The notes below the pieces were generated by a model, which had not been told where the DNA came from, did no database searches, and saw nothing but the letters and a program-made list of their open reading frames with translations. A DNA stretch of 41,978 bases from Syntrophobacteraceae bacterium (GTDB lineage: Bacteria; Desulfobacterota; Syntrophobacteria; Syntrophobacterales; Syntrophobacteraceae), in contig JABUEY010000018.1 of NCBI GenBank assembly GCA_013314815.1, forward strand, positions 1-41,978, read 5' to 3'. Both the position numbers and the translations under genes were made by a program. Below are positions 17,707 to 26,026 of the stretch, one piece after another; the stretch's first letter is position 1, and every line of letters starts with the position of its first letter.

Positions 17707-19083
17707 ATGAGTGCAGTTTCAAATGAATTATCCTCTTTTGAACGATTCCAGACCAGTGTTCGACAGTTCGACGTCACCGGAAGGACTCTCCTGGTTCCCG
17801 ACATGGCCCCGTTTCATGCCAGGCTTCTGGCTGCATGCTTCAGGGCGGTCGGAGTCCATGCTGTCGTGATGGAAACCTACAGGGGACTGGCGCTGGGCAA
17901 GGAATTCACTTCCGGGAAGGAGTGTTTCCCCTGCCAGGTGACTCTTGGAGACATTCTCTACCACCTCAAGAAAGAAAAGGACCGGCTGGGGGCGGAGTTC
18001 TCACCCGAGCGCTACGTCTATTTTCTCCCTGAAGCGGACGGTCCGTGCCGCTTTGGAATGTACAACAAGATGCAGCGGCTGATCCTCGATCGTTTCGAGG
18101 AATTCAGAGACGTGCCCATCGTCTACCTGTCCACCCGTAACGCCTATTCGACGGAAAGCATCATGCCGCCGGAACGCTCCTCCGCCTTTCGCAAACTGAG
18201 CTACGTGGCGGTGGTCGTGGCCGATGTCATGGACCGCATGGTCTGGCGCATTCGCCCTTACGAAATTCGTGAAGGAATGACCGATTCGTTCGCGGACAAG
18301 GCCATCGACCTGATCGCGGCCGCCATCGAGAGCATCGGAGAAAGTCTCAGGTTCGAGGTGCTGCACGAACTGGTGGAAGAGATTGCGGGAACGGCCGCAA
18401 CATTTATCGATCCGCGAAAACCGCCCAGGCCCCGCATAGGCATAGTGGGGGAGATCTACCTGAGGAGCCATCCGGATTCGAATCAGAATCTCATCAGGCA
18501 ACTCGAGATGTACGGAGCGGAAGTCCTCAACGCTTCCATAGCCGAGTGGATCAACTTCGTTTCATTCGAGCAGAGCAGGAAGCTGCAACGGGACATGAAG
18601 TCGGCATGGGCGGCGAGGGATTACGAGAATCTGAGGGGCGTGTTTCGGGATCTCGTGTCCATCGAGATCGAGAAGCTATACCAGAAATGGCAGCAATATC
18701 GAGTCTACAGGAGAGCTTGGAGGCACCTGGATATTCCCGGTGACCACAGTATTGCATCCATCGAGCGCAAGCTGGACTCCGACCGCCTCTTCAATTTCGC
18801 CATAGGAACGGAAGCCGCCCTCAGCATCGGTGGAGCCCTGGCATACGCTCATGACGGCTTCGACGGCGTCGTGAACGTATTCCCCTTCACGTGCATGCCG
18901 AGCACCATCTGCACGGCGGTCCTCAAGCCGCTGCTGCACAAGATGAAAATCCCTTACCTTGATGCCCCGTACGACGGGACGATACAGCCCAATCGGGAAG
19001 TGGCTCTGCGCACTTTCATCTACCAGGCGAAACAGCATATGAAATCCCGTTTGGAAGGGAAGAACAATAATAAGGCTGAATGA
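17707..19083 (+). CDS. HgdB-like 2-hydroxyacyl-CoA dehydratase-related FeS protein
   Basis: This 458-residue protein resembles the companion polypeptide of large activases (COG3581-type, related to 2-hydroxyglutaryl-CoA dehydratase subunits). Conserved Cys are seen in GKECFPCQVT (near residue 76), ADGPCRFGMYNKMQR (near 116) and FPFTCMPSTICTAVLKPLL near 396, followed by the PYLDAPYDGTIQPN motif common to HgdB-type proteins. These Cys could hold an iron-sulfur cluster that is reduced by the activase encoded 90 bp upstream. There is no separate HgdA-like partner nearby, so it is probably not a classical dehydratase. The reaction is unknown. It ends in an ATGA overlap with the RNase G gene, so the three genes are likely one transcript. 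Confidence 0.8.
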   Translation: MSAVSNELSSFERFQTSVRQFDVTGRTLLVPDMAPFHARLLAACFRAVGVHAVVMETYRGLALGKEFTSGKECFPCQVTLGDILYHLKKEKDRLGAEFSPERYVYFLPEADGPCRFGMYNKMQRLILDRFEEFRDVPIVYLSTRNAYSTESIMPPERSSAFRKLSYVAVVVADVMDRMVWRIRPYEIREGMTDSFADKAIDLIAAAIESIGESLRFEVLHELVEEIAGTAATFIDPRKPPRPRIGIVGEIYLRSHPDSNQNLIRQLEMYGAEVLNASIAEWINFVSFEQSRKLQRDMKSAWAARDYENLRGVFRDLVSIEIEKLYQKWQQYRVYRRAWRHLDIPGDHSIASIERKLDSDRLFNFAIGTEAALSIGGALAYAHDGFDGVVNVFPFTCMPSTICTAVLKPLLHKMKIPYLDAPYDGTIQPNREVALRTFIYQAKQHMKSRLEGKNNNKAE

Positions 19084-20555
19084 TGTCACAAACCATGATC
19101 ATAAATGCAGTACACCCTGAAGAGTTTCGAGTCGCGCTCCTCGAAGGCCAGACCCTGGAAGGGTTTTTTATCGAGACGGCCACCCGGGGAAAGGTGGTCG
19201 GGAATATCTACAAGGGCATCATCACACACGTACAGCCAAGTCTCCAGGCCGCCTTCGTCAATTATGGAAAGGACCGCAACGGTTTTCTTCCTTTTGCGGA
19301 GATTCATCCGGAATACTATGAAAAGGACACCGAGGATCCGGTCCGTATCCAGGACGTCATTCACCAGGGCCAGGAAGTGCTCGTCCAGGTAGTCAAGGAA
19401 GAACTGGGAAACAAGGGGGCCCTTCTCACCACCTACATCTCCCTGGCAGGCCGGGACGTGGTTTTGATGCCCGGCCAGAACCAGCGCGGGGTATCGAGGA
19501 AGATCGAGGACGAGGAACGGCGCGAGAGGCTGAAGGAACTGGCCCGTGACCTGCGCATTCCCGAGGAATTTGGAGTCATTATCCGCACCGCGGCGGAGAA
19601 CCGGACCAAACGGGAGGTGGGCAAGGATCTGAATCACCTCATGAAGATATGGGAGGAAATCAAGAAGAAGGTCCAGGAGACGCCTCCTCCCGCTTTGATC
19701 TACAAGGAACAGGACCTTGCGGTCAGGGTGATCAGGGACTACTTCAGCGCAAACATCAAGACCATCCTGGTAGACGACAAGGACGTATACAAGCAGGTCA
19801 AGGACTTCCTGCGCATCATCAGTCCGAGACACCAGAGGATAGTGAGACTTTTCAAGGAAGACGGCCCCATTACCGGCAAGTACAACCTCGAAGATCAAAT
19901 CGCCCAGGTTTTCCGGAAAAAGGTTCCCCTCAAGTCCGGCGGATACCTCCTCATCGATCCGACCGAAGCACTGGTCGCCATCGACGTGAATTCAGGAAGA
20001 ACCAACAGCGAGGGGGACCTGGAGGAAACGGTCTTCAAGGTCAACATGGAAGCGGCCGCCGAGATTCCCAGGCAGCTCCGCCTGCGGGACCTGGGCGGAT
20101 TGATCGTCATCGATTTCATAGACATGCGGGACAATCGTCACGCACGCGATGTAGAACGGCGCCTGAAGGAAGAGATAAAAAAAGACAAGGCCAAGATCAC
20201 CGTCGGCCGCATATCACGCTTCGGCCTGCTCGAACTCTCCCGCCAGCACCTGGGCCTCAACATCCTGCGCGGCTCCTACAAGGAATGCCCACTGTGCCAG
20301 GGAGCGGGCATGGTCCGCTCCTCGGAAACCACCGCCCTGTGCTATTTGCGAAAGATCTGGCAGACCCTCGCCCAGAAAAAACCCGCGTCGGTCAAGGCCA
20401 CCTTCTCGCCGGACGTCGCCGGATACCTGTTGAACCGGAAACGCGCGGAGATCACCCGCATGGAGGAACGTTACCAGGCGGCTATTGTCATAGAGGGAAA
20501 CGCCAGCCTCCTGCCTCACGAAGGGCACCTGGAGTTCACACCCAGAGAGACCTAG
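19080..20555 (+). CDS. rng: Ribonuclease G/E family endoribonuclease
   Basis: This enzyme cuts single-stranded A/U-rich RNA and helps process 16S rRNA and decay mRNA. An N-terminal S1 domain is visible in GNIYKGIITHVQPSLQAAFVNYGKDRNGFLPF. The catalytic DNase I-like domain has the metal-binding Asp in ALVAIDVNSGR and VIDFIDMRDNRH. The zinc-link Cys pair is CPLCQGAG (near residue 401), used for dimer-dimer contact. With 491 residues and no long C-terminal scaffold, it is RNase G-like, not RNase E. The start overlaps the end of the previous gene in an ATGA junction; a second ATG at 19083 follows immediately. Co-transcription with FeS genes has no obvious functional reason. Confidence 0.94.
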   Translation: MMSQTMIINAVHPEEFRVALLEGQTLEGFFIETATRGKVVGNIYKGIITHVQPSLQAAFVNYGKDRNGFLPFAEIHPEYYEKDTEDPVRIQDVIHQGQEVLVQVVKEELGNKGALLTTYISLAGRDVVLMPGQNQRGVSRKIEDEERRERLKELARDLRIPEEFGVIIRTAAENRTKREVGKDLNHLMKIWEEIKKKVQETPPPALIYKEQDLAVRVIRDYFSANIKTILVDDKDVYKQVKDFLRIISPRHQRIVRLFKEDGPITGKYNLEDQIAQVFRKKVPLKSGGYLLIDPTEALVAIDVNSGRTNSEGDLEETVFKVNMEAAAEIPRQLRLRDLGGLIVIDFIDMRDNRHARDVERRLKEEIKKDKAKITVGRISRFGLLELSRQHLGLNILRGSYKECPLCQGAGMVRSSETTALCYLRKIWQTLAQKKPASVKATFSPDVAGYLLNRKRAEITRMEERYQAAIVIEGNASLLPHEGHLEFTPRET

Positions 20556-20656
20556 GTGGATGACGGACAGGTCCTCCACCAGCGGGATCCACCGTTGCTC
20601 CAGGTGGAAGGACAGGACCCTGCGCAGGCTCCCCACCCTCGCAGGAGCAGTGACTT

Positions 20657-20683
20657 CGGGAGGAAGTGTCCAGCGTCCTCCCG
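20657..20683. terminator. Hairpin between convergent genes, possible bidirectional terminator
   Basis: CGGGAGGA (20657-20664) and TCCTCCCG (20676-20683) form a perfect 8-bp stem around an 11-nt loop, between the RNase G stop and the LOG gene stop. There is no T-tract, so termination is only suggested. Confidence 0.35.
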
Positions 20684-20706
20684 GGTTCACGGGTCTTACG
20701 CCGGAA

Positions 20707-21360
20707 TCACACAATCACATAGCGTTTGATGGTGTGGACGACTTCGTCGGGATCATCGAGCAGCGTCACGAATTCGAGGTCCCCAGGGGAGATGTAGCTT
20801 CCCCCGAGCAGCGTTGCGCGCACCCAGTCCAGCAGTCCCGACCAGTAATCCTTGCCTACCAGGATCACCGGAAAAGGCTTTATCCTCTTGGTCTGGATGA
20901 GGGTGAGCGCTTCGAATATTTCATCCAGGGTGCCGAAACCGCCCGGCATCCCGATGTATGCCTGAGCATACTTGACAAACATGACCTTTCGCACAAAAAA
21001 ATACTGAAAGTCGATCCTCAGATTCGAATACGGATTCGGCTCCTGCTCCAGCGGCAGTTCGATATTCAAACCCACCGATTTGGCTCCGCCTTCCCGCGCA
21101 CCCTTGTTGCCCGCTTCCATAATGCCCGGCCCGCCGCCCGTTATGACATGGAATCCGTTTTGAGCGAGCTTCCTCGCGATGACCACCGTCTTCTCATAGG
21201 TTTCATCTCCAGGCCTGACTCGAGCGGAACCGAAGATGGATACTGCGGGATAGAGCTCCGAGAGCGTTTCGAAACCGTCCACAAACTCCGCCATGATCTT
21301 GAACAGCCGCCATGAATCGTGGACGGTTATCGCGTTGATGACATACTGTTTTTCCCCCAT
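20707..21360 (-). CDS. LOG-family protein (TIGR00730 type)
   Basis: LOG-family proteins are Rossmann-fold enzymes, some of which are cytokinin-type nucleoside 5'-monophosphate phosphoribohydrolases. The protein has SIFGSARV near residue 40, ITGGGPGIMEAGNKGAREGG, and the diagnostic PGGFGTLDEIFEALT around residues 139-153, where Glu acts in catalysis. The preferred start is ATG 21360, with AAGGAAG 8 nt upstream; an upstream in-frame TTG (21396) has no ribosome site. Length from there is 217 residues, normal. The physiological substrate in bacteria is often unknown; it may salvage or remove modified nucleotides. It is convergent with the RNase G gene. Confidence 0.88.
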   Translation of the reverse strand: MGEKQYVINAITVHDSWRLFKIMAEFVDGFETLSELYPAVSIFGSARVRPGDETYEKTVVIARKLAQNGFHVITGGGPGIMEAGNKGAREGGAKSVGLNIELPLEQEPNPYSNLRIDFQYFFVRKVMFVKYAQAYIGMPGGFGTLDEIFEALTLIQTKRIKPFPVILVGKDYWSGLLDWVRATLLGGSYISPGDLEFVTLLDDPDEVVHTIKRYVIV

Positions 21361-21396
21361 TTCCAGCTTCCTTTTGTTTAGGTTACCCGATTTCAA

Positions 21397-21768
21397 TTGA
21401 CCCGTCCGTCTTGAAGTGGTTCATGCCCAGGATGCATCGCTTCAATGAAATCCATGTCCGGAACCGCCCACGGAACCGGAACCGAATAAACTGAGGTGAA
21501 TTATATTAGGAAGTGTCAGCCGCCAAATCAAGCGGATATTGGTTTGTGCCGGTTTCCATATCGCCGAAAAACAGACACATGGTTCGCCTCTACAACACAG
21601 TATGAAACGGAAATATGGATAAACAGGTTGAATCGTCAAATCAAATGGGATATTTACCGTCTTGAAGATCGAGCCGGAATGTTCCGGATCAGCCCGTTCT
21701 TCACATGACAGACCAGGAGAGGAAGATGCGCGTACTGTGCATTTCACCCGCTACGGAGGCTATGGGAC
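21397..21768. other. AT-richer intergenic region between divergent genes
   Basis: This 370-bp stretch is clearly less GC-rich than its surroundings. It must hold promoters for both flanking genes. One weak rightward match, TTGAAT (21628-21633) and TATTTA (21651-21656), is spaced by 17 bp. I see no gene or RNA motif in it. Confidence 0.4.
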
Positions 21769-22038
21769 ATGGAGATCAAGGATTTCGTCAAAGCAGCCTT
21801 GAAGAAGGTTGCACAAAAAGTCAAAGACGGTTCGCTGGACAAGCAGGAACCGGGATATAACGATTCTGAGGAAATGCTCCTCGACTGGATATGGATAGAA
21901 CTCAAAGAGGAATCCCCCGACAAGGATGCCGTGATCGACATGGACCTCGACGATCTCTACGAGGTGATCGAGAGTTCGGCGGACATGTACGAGGATTACC
22001 ACATACTCCTGGAATCCATCAGGACCGAAGCCGACTGA
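21769..22038 (+). CDS. Small acidic hypothetical protein, 89 aa
   Basis: I do not recognise this protein. GGAGG lies 9 nt before ATG 21769 and codon use fits the neighbours. The N-terminal 30 residues are lysine-rich (MEIKDFVKAALKKVAQKVKDG), while the rest is strongly acidic, with MLLDWIWIELKEE and DAVIDMDLDDLYEVIESSADMYEDYH. No Cys, signal peptide or membrane segment is visible. It is followed by an intrinsic terminator 29 bp after its stop, so it is probably a single-gene transcript. A small helical adaptor or regulator is possible but unproven. Confidence 0.65.
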   Translation: MEIKDFVKAALKKVAQKVKDGSLDKQEPGYNDSEEMLLDWIWIELKEESPDKDAVIDMDLDDLYEVIESSADMYEDYHILLESIRTEAD

Positions 22039-22066
22039 AACGGGTCGTGGCAGGAACTCTTTCGAG

Positions 22067-22090
22067 GCGCTCCCGAGCGGGCGCTTTTTT
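22067..22090 (+). terminator. Intrinsic terminator
   Basis: GCGCTC (22067-22072) pairs with GGGCGC (22079-22084), with one U-G pair and a 6-nt loop, followed by six T residues. It ends the short gene before it and lies 17 bp before the methyltransferase start. Confidence 0.75.
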
Positions 22091-22106
22091 ATTTGCGGAA
22101 AAAGGG

Positions 22107-23282
22107 ATGAACGTTAAGCCGGTCCATTTACTCCCGGGGTCCGAAAGGCGCATTCTCCAGGGACATCGCTGGGTCTTCAGCAACGAGATCGCCGATCGCA
22201 TGGCGGACTACGAACCCGGCAGCTGGGTGGAAGTCTACTCCTCCAAGAAGATGCTGCTCGGCACGGGATACATCAACCCGAAATCACTCATCGCAGTGCG
22301 CCTCGTGTGTCCGCCCGGTACCCATATCTCAAAAGACATGCTGCATCGGCTCATCTTCGATGCCGCCGCACGGCGAAGCGAACTCTACTATCCGGGATCC
22401 TCCTGCTACCGGGCCGTATACGCAGAATCGGACGGACTGCCCGGACTCATCGTGGACCGCTATGGAGAAATACTCGTATACCAGACCACCACTATGGGCA
22501 TGGCCAGAATAGAACCTCTCCTGCAGGAACTTCTCCTCGATATCTTCAAACCTGCCGCTCTCATCTTTCGAAACGACACCCGGCTGAGACTCCTCGAGGG
22601 CCTTCCACTGGAAAAGGGTGTGGCCGCAGGAAAACTCCCCTCCGAGTGCCGAACCGTCATCGACGGCCTTCACATGCATCTGGATCCCCTGGAAGGCCAG
22701 AAAACCGGGCTGTATCTCGATCAGCGGGACAATCGCCGAGCCGTGGCCGGCTGGGTGAAAGACAGGAGGGTCCTCGATCTTTTCTGCTACGGGGGTGCGT
22801 GGAGTCTTACTGCCGCGGCGGCGGGGGCACGCGAGGTGCTGGGAGTCGACCAGTCTGCGGATGCCGTCCGGCTGGCTCGTACAAATGCACTCGAAAATGG
22901 AGTCGCCGACCGATGCCGGTTCCTGGTCGATGACACATTCCACCTGTTGAAAACCATGAACAGAGGTTCCTTCGACATGATCATACTCGACCCGCCGGCA
23001 TTCGCAAAAACCAGGAACTCCCTTCCCCAGGCAAAGAAAGGATATACCGATCTCAACCGCAGGGCACTCCTTGCACTTGCTCCGGGAGGTATCCTCGTCA
23101 GCTGTTCCTGCTCCTACCACCTGGGCGATGATGCGTTCAGAGAGGTCCTCGTGCGAGCGGCCCAGGCGGCAGGCCGGCAGCTGCGGCTGCTCGAAGCTCG
23201 CGGCCAGGCCCTGGATCACCCCGTTTTGCTGTCCATGCCCGAAACCCGTTATCTCAAATGTCTTGTCCTGGAAGTCGCCTGA
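22107..23282 (+). CDS. rlmI: RlmI-like 23S rRNA m5C methyltransferase
   Basis: A 391-residue class I SAM-dependent methyltransferase of the RlmI (YccW) type, which methylates C5 of a cytosine in 23S rRNA (C1962 in E. coli). An N-terminal PUA domain is seen in SERRILQGHRWVFSNEI. The middle EEHR-type region contains AESDGLPGLIVDRYG. The catalytic domain carries QKTGLYLDQRDNR, SAM motif I in VLDLFCYGGAWSLTAAAAGA, motif IV DPPAFAKTR, and motif VI LVSCSCSYHL with the likely catalytic Cys. ATG 22107 follows GGAAAAAGGG. It lies just after a terminator, so its promoter must overlap that region or rely on read-through. It is the last clearly housekeeping gene before the phage-type region. Confidence 0.88.
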   Translation: MNVKPVHLLPGSERRILQGHRWVFSNEIADRMADYEPGSWVEVYSSKKMLLGTGYINPKSLIAVRLVCPPGTHISKDMLHRLIFDAAARRSELYYPGSSCYRAVYAESDGLPGLIVDRYGEILVYQTTTMGMARIEPLLQELLLDIFKPAALIFRNDTRLRLLEGLPLEKGVAAGKLPSECRTVIDGLHMHLDPLEGQKTGLYLDQRDNRRAVAGWVKDRRVLDLFCYGGAWSLTAAAAGAREVLGVDQSADAVRLARTNALENGVADRCRFLVDDTFHLLKTMNRGSFDMIILDPPAFAKTRNSLPQAKKGYTDLNRRALLALAPGGILVSCSCSYHLGDDAFREVLVRAAQAAGRQLRLLEARGQALDHPVLLSMPETRYLKCLVLEVA

Positions 23283-23357
23283 CACCGCCCCGTGAATTGT
23301 CCGGCCTTCGTTGCGCCGATACCCTTCCCTCCAGTGTCCTCTTCCTGTGCAGAAAGC

Positions 23358-24095
23358 CTACTCGAATTCCCTTCCCACCCAGCGAATACGGCCGAGGACA
23401 TGGTTCATGAGTCCTTTTGGAGGGTCGATAGCGAATTCGAAGGGCCGGTAATCAACCGTGTTGTCCGAAAGGCAGGTCAGCTTCAGACTTTCCCCGTCCC
23501 TGCCCAGTACAAGGCGCTTCAACGCCGTGCTGCCGTCCGGAAGGATCACGAGATAGATCCGCCCGGGCAGAACATGCCGACGCTCCTCCTCTCGCGCGTC
23601 CACAAAAGCCGTTTCCCCCTGGTTGATGGTGGGAGACATGGAATCTCCTCTCACCCGGATGAGAAAGAAATCCTTTCCCGACTCACCCTGCCTGCCCAGA
23701 ATCCTCTCCACCCACGAAGATGTGAACGGGTAGTATTCGGCAACTTCCTGGTGAAGCAGCCGCCCGTCCATCCCGGCCGTCACCCTCGATTCAAGCAGCG
23801 GCACGAACACCGGCCGGTCTTCACCGGTACCAGCCGGTAAGCCGGCCTGCCGTTGGAAAGGAGTCCCCGTCCCGCTCAACAGCCACTCGGCTTCGACGTG
23901 AAACTCCTCGCACAACACCAGCAGAAAATCCGCGGGAGGCGATGTCACTGCATCCCGGTAATTCACCAGCGTATTCTTGGACACCCCCGTTCTTCGAGCG
24001 AACTCGGGCAACGAAAGACCAGAATTATGGATTATGCTGCGGATTCTTCCAGCGAGCTTCTCTCTATCCTTTTTCCTTTTCATACTCCATCCCAT
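23358..24095 (-). CDS. Phage-type repressor: XRE helix-turn-helix plus S24 peptidase
   Basis: The N terminus is a DNA-binding HTH (LPEFARRTGVSKNTLVNYRDA, about residues 34-54). The C terminus is a LexA/CI-like S24 domain with the catalytic serine in VRGDSMSPTINQGE and the lysine in TALKRLVLG. An Ala-Gly pair in ESRVTAGMDG, between the domains, is a likely self-cleavage site, so the repressor would be inactivated by RecA after DNA damage. ATG 24095 has AAGGAG 11 nt upstream; ATG 24083 is an alternative. It faces left, divergent from three small genes, the usual arrangement of an immunity region. It stops 76 bp from the end of the rlmI-like gene, so a prophage boundary may lie in that gap. Confidence 0.88.
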   Translation of the reverse strand: MGWSMKRKKDREKLAGRIRSIIHNSGLSLPEFARRTGVSKNTLVNYRDAVTSPPADFLLVLCEEFHVEAEWLLSGTGTPFQRQAGLPAGTGEDRPVFVPLLESRVTAGMDGRLLHQEVAEYYPFTSSWVERILGRQGESGKDFFLIRVRGDSMSPTINQGETAFVDAREEERRHVLPGRIYLVILPDGSTALKRLVLGRDGESLKLTCLSDNTVDYRPFEFAIDPPKGLMNHVLGRIRWVGREFE

Positions 24096-24164
24096 TCCTT
24101 GAATATCTCCTTGCAAGGCTCCCATGCAGACTCCACCCGGCTTCAGCCCCTCCGGTGATCCTTT

Positions 24165-24180
24165 TTTAGCATGAACTAAA
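24165..24180. promoter_or_regulatory. Inverted repeat in the repressor/early-gene gap, candidate operator
   Basis: TTTAG (24165-24169) and CTAAA (24176-24180) form an inverted repeat around 6 bp inside an A/T-rich patch. It lies between the divergent repressor and first small gene, next to the TTGACG of a rightward promoter candidate, where a repressor would bind. Confidence 0.4.
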
Positions 24181-24188
24181 TTTTTGGA

Positions 24189-24217
24189 TTGACGGTTCAC
24201 TTCTTTGGTGCTAGCCT
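24189..24217 (+). promoter_or_regulatory. Candidate rightward early promoter
   Basis: TTGACG (24189-24194) and TAGCCT (24212-24217) are 17 bp apart. It would drive the small gene at 24265. The -10 is weak. Confidence 0.35.
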
Positions 24218-24264
24218 TCGCCGTGAATTGCCGGCATTCGTCGTAATCGACGCAGCAGGAAGAT

Positions 24265-24537
24265 GTGGACTGGCCGCGGGAAGTCAAAGCCGTTCTCGGG
24301 AAAAAGGATGTTGCCTCGGACTGCACCTTTCGCGAAGCGGACATTCTCGAACAATCCCCTGCCCGGGTGCACGGCGCCGTTCGAGCTCATTCGGCCCGCA
24401 TCAGGCAGGGCGGTGAAAATCCGTGGAATTTCTTCGCCCTTACCGGCTTGAACCCTGTGCATGGAACTCCCGAGGATGACCGGATGATCAGGATCTTATC
24501 GGCATCCATCCAAACCGTCCATCGGATTGATTCATAA
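24265..24537 (+). CDS. Small hypothetical early-region protein, 90 aa
   Basis: I do not recognise this protein. It is chosen over other frames because third codon positions are strongly G/C and the translation is balanced: DWPREVKAVLGKKDVAS near the start, then TFREADILEQSPARVHGAVR, and GGENPWNFFALTG near residue 60. The only available start is GTG 24265, after an in-frame stop; AGGAAG lies very close upstream, so the ribosome site is suboptimal. It is the first rightward gene after the repressor, the position of ner/cro-like or other early phage genes, but no helix-turn-helix is evident. It could be mis-started or a remnant. Confidence 0.42.
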   Translation: MDWPREVKAVLGKKDVASDCTFREADILEQSPARVHGAVRAHSARIRQGGENPWNFFALTGLNPVHGTPEDDRMIRILSASIQTVHRIDS

Positions 24538-24680
24538 TAATGGATCATCTGCCTTTTGCAAGACAGAATTCAGGTTTACACCATTGGATCAGGATCGGAA
24601 CAGAGGGTCATCCCGAAAGGATCGGATGAATTCTGCCTGGAGGGAAACGACACGGCACCCGGAACAGGAAGGAGACCGTT

Positions 24681-24950
24681 ATGAGGTCGAACGGGCAATG
24701 CGTGATGTGCGGACAGGACAAGAAGATAACGGCTCATGGACTATGCACCGCCTGCTATCACAGGCAGAGAAGGAGGAAGGGGACAGACCGGGTGAAGGGT
24801 GCGAAGGCTGCCGGCCTTGTTCTTCAGGTCGATTTCCAACCCATGTCCGGCCTCTTCGAGGACCTGAAACAGCGTGCGGACGCAGAACTCAGGGACGTAT
24901 CCAGCCAGGTTCTGTGGGAACTGAGCAAGAATTTCGAAAGGCGGGCATGA
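24681..24950 (+). CDS. Small zinc-ribbon protein, 89 aa
   Basis: The N-terminal half holds two Cys pairs, CVMC (residues 7-10) and CTAC (22-25), separated by KKITAHGL, followed by a basic YHRQRRRKGTDR stretch. This is a short treble-clef or zinc-ribbon type finger with a basic tail, likely binding DNA or RNA. The C-terminal part (SGLFEDLKQRADAELRDVSSQVLWELSKNFERR) is helical. GAAGGAGA precedes the ATG by 5 nt, an excellent ribosome site. Position between the repressor and a small HTH gene suggests a phage early gene. The function is not known. Confidence 0.68.
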   Translation: MRSNGQCVMCGQDKKITAHGLCTACYHRQRRRKGTDRVKGAKAAGLVLQVDFQPMSGLFEDLKQRADAELRDVSSQVLWELSKNFERRA

Positions 24951-25067
24951 ACCGCGCCGGCACCACATTATGAACACCGGCGCGTCGCTGTTGTGCTTTC
25001 CCGCCTGCCGGGCTTCGTCCACGGCGGCGGCGGATATTCGAGCATGCGCGACAAAAGGAGAGACACG

Positions 25068-25277
25068 ATGCACAAGCCAGGCCACAGGGGCAGAATGAGA
25101 GATCACGCGGTCATCCTGCTCAGACTGCTCGAAGAACACAAACGCATATCACTGGTTCGAATCGCCGAGGAACTGGGTTCGAGTGAACAGACCGCGCGAA
25201 GGTGGGTGGACTCCTACAGCTGCGTGCTGCCCATCCGGATGGAGAAGGGCATCGTCATCGTGGGGGATACCGAATAG
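25068..25277 (+). CDS. Small winged-helix/HTH protein, 69 aa
   Basis: AAAAGGAGAGACACG immediately precedes ATG 25068, so this start is preferred to in-frame starts upstream. The protein has a DeoR/MarR-like helix-turn-helix: RISLVRIAEELGSSEQTARRWVDSY spans about residues 29-53, followed by a short beta wing PIRMEKGIVIVGD. It ends soon after, so it is a bare DNA-binding domain. It may control early phage transcription, or form part of an immunity switch with the divergent S24 repressor. That role is inferred from position only. Confidence 0.68.
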   Translation: MHKPGHRGRMRDHAVILLRLLEEHKRISLVRIAEELGSSEQTARRWVDSYSCVLPIRMEKGIVIVGDTE

Positions 25278-25434
25278 TCTGGCTGCCGCATCACGCGGCG
25301 AAAAAACGAAAGAGCCGGCGGGCGGCCGAGAGCATCGTTCCCTTTGCTGACTTCGGCCGTGCCGGCGGCTCCATCCCTGGGCTGGTAAGAATTCATCCGC
25401 CCCCAGTATCCGCTGTTTCAGACTTATAGAAGCC

Positions 25435-25671
25435 TCAGTAGCCCCTGCTTTTTTCCCTCTGGTCAACGATCGCTCCACCGACAACTCCCGCAGCGCCTCC
25501 GATTGCCGCACCGGCTGCGGGGCTTCCCCCGGCCGCGGCTCCAATGGCCGCGCCCGCGCCCGCACCGATTGCTCCACCGCTCAGCAAGCGCTGCTCCGTT
25601 CGCGTCATCCCGGCACAACCCGCAAGCATGATCAGAACGGAAAGTACTCCAATGATCCGTTTCACTTTCAT
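25435..25671 (-). CDS. Glycine-zipper lipoprotein
   Basis: A 78-residue lipoprotein. The N terminus KVKRIIGVLSVLIMLAGCAG is a signal peptide with lipobox LAGC, so Cys about 19 would be lipidated. It is followed by a glycine-zipper region rich in GAGAGAAIGAAAGG and AAIGGAAGVVGGAIVD, as in OmpA-like/SlyB/YMGG-type outer-membrane small proteins. AGGAGGTCCTGAT precedes ATG 25671. Such proteins sit in the outer membrane or periplasm and may affect envelope stability. It looks like a host gene, though it lies within the interval between phage repressor and phage late genes. Confidence 0.85.
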   Translation of the reverse strand: MKVKRIIGVLSVLIMLAGCAGMTRTEQRLLSGGAIGAGAGAAIGAAAGGSPAAGAAIGGAAGVVGGAIVDQREKSRGY

Positions 25672-25888
25672 ATCAGGACCTCCTGTAGAGGGTTTCATGC
25701 GTTATTATTACTACTATTCTTAAAAATAATGCCTCCGCCCGGAAGGTCAAGCTCCGCAGCCCGGCGCCCCCCCTGCCCGCGCAGCGGACGTGTCCAGCCC
25801 CGGGGCCTCTTCCTCAACCTGGATTGCGGCGACCCTGCGACAAAAACCCGGAGCAACGTCATGACCATCCCGCAGTTCCGAACATCAT

Positions 25889-25916
25889 TTGACAATCCGG
25901 CGGCATGACTTAGATT
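25889..25916 (+). promoter_or_regulatory. Promoter of the small Cys-protein gene
   Basis: TTGACA (25889-25894) is a perfect -35, followed after 16 bp by TAGATT (25911-25916). It faces right and lies about 110 bp before ATG 26027. Confidence 0.55.
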
Positions 25917-26026
25917 TTAAGCGTGAAGCGGGCAGTCGCTGCACATAATCTCTGGAGGATATCATTGACGTTGCAGTTTGAAGAGCGAGCGCCGCATAAG
26001 GGCGCTCCGGAATATGGAGGATTGAA

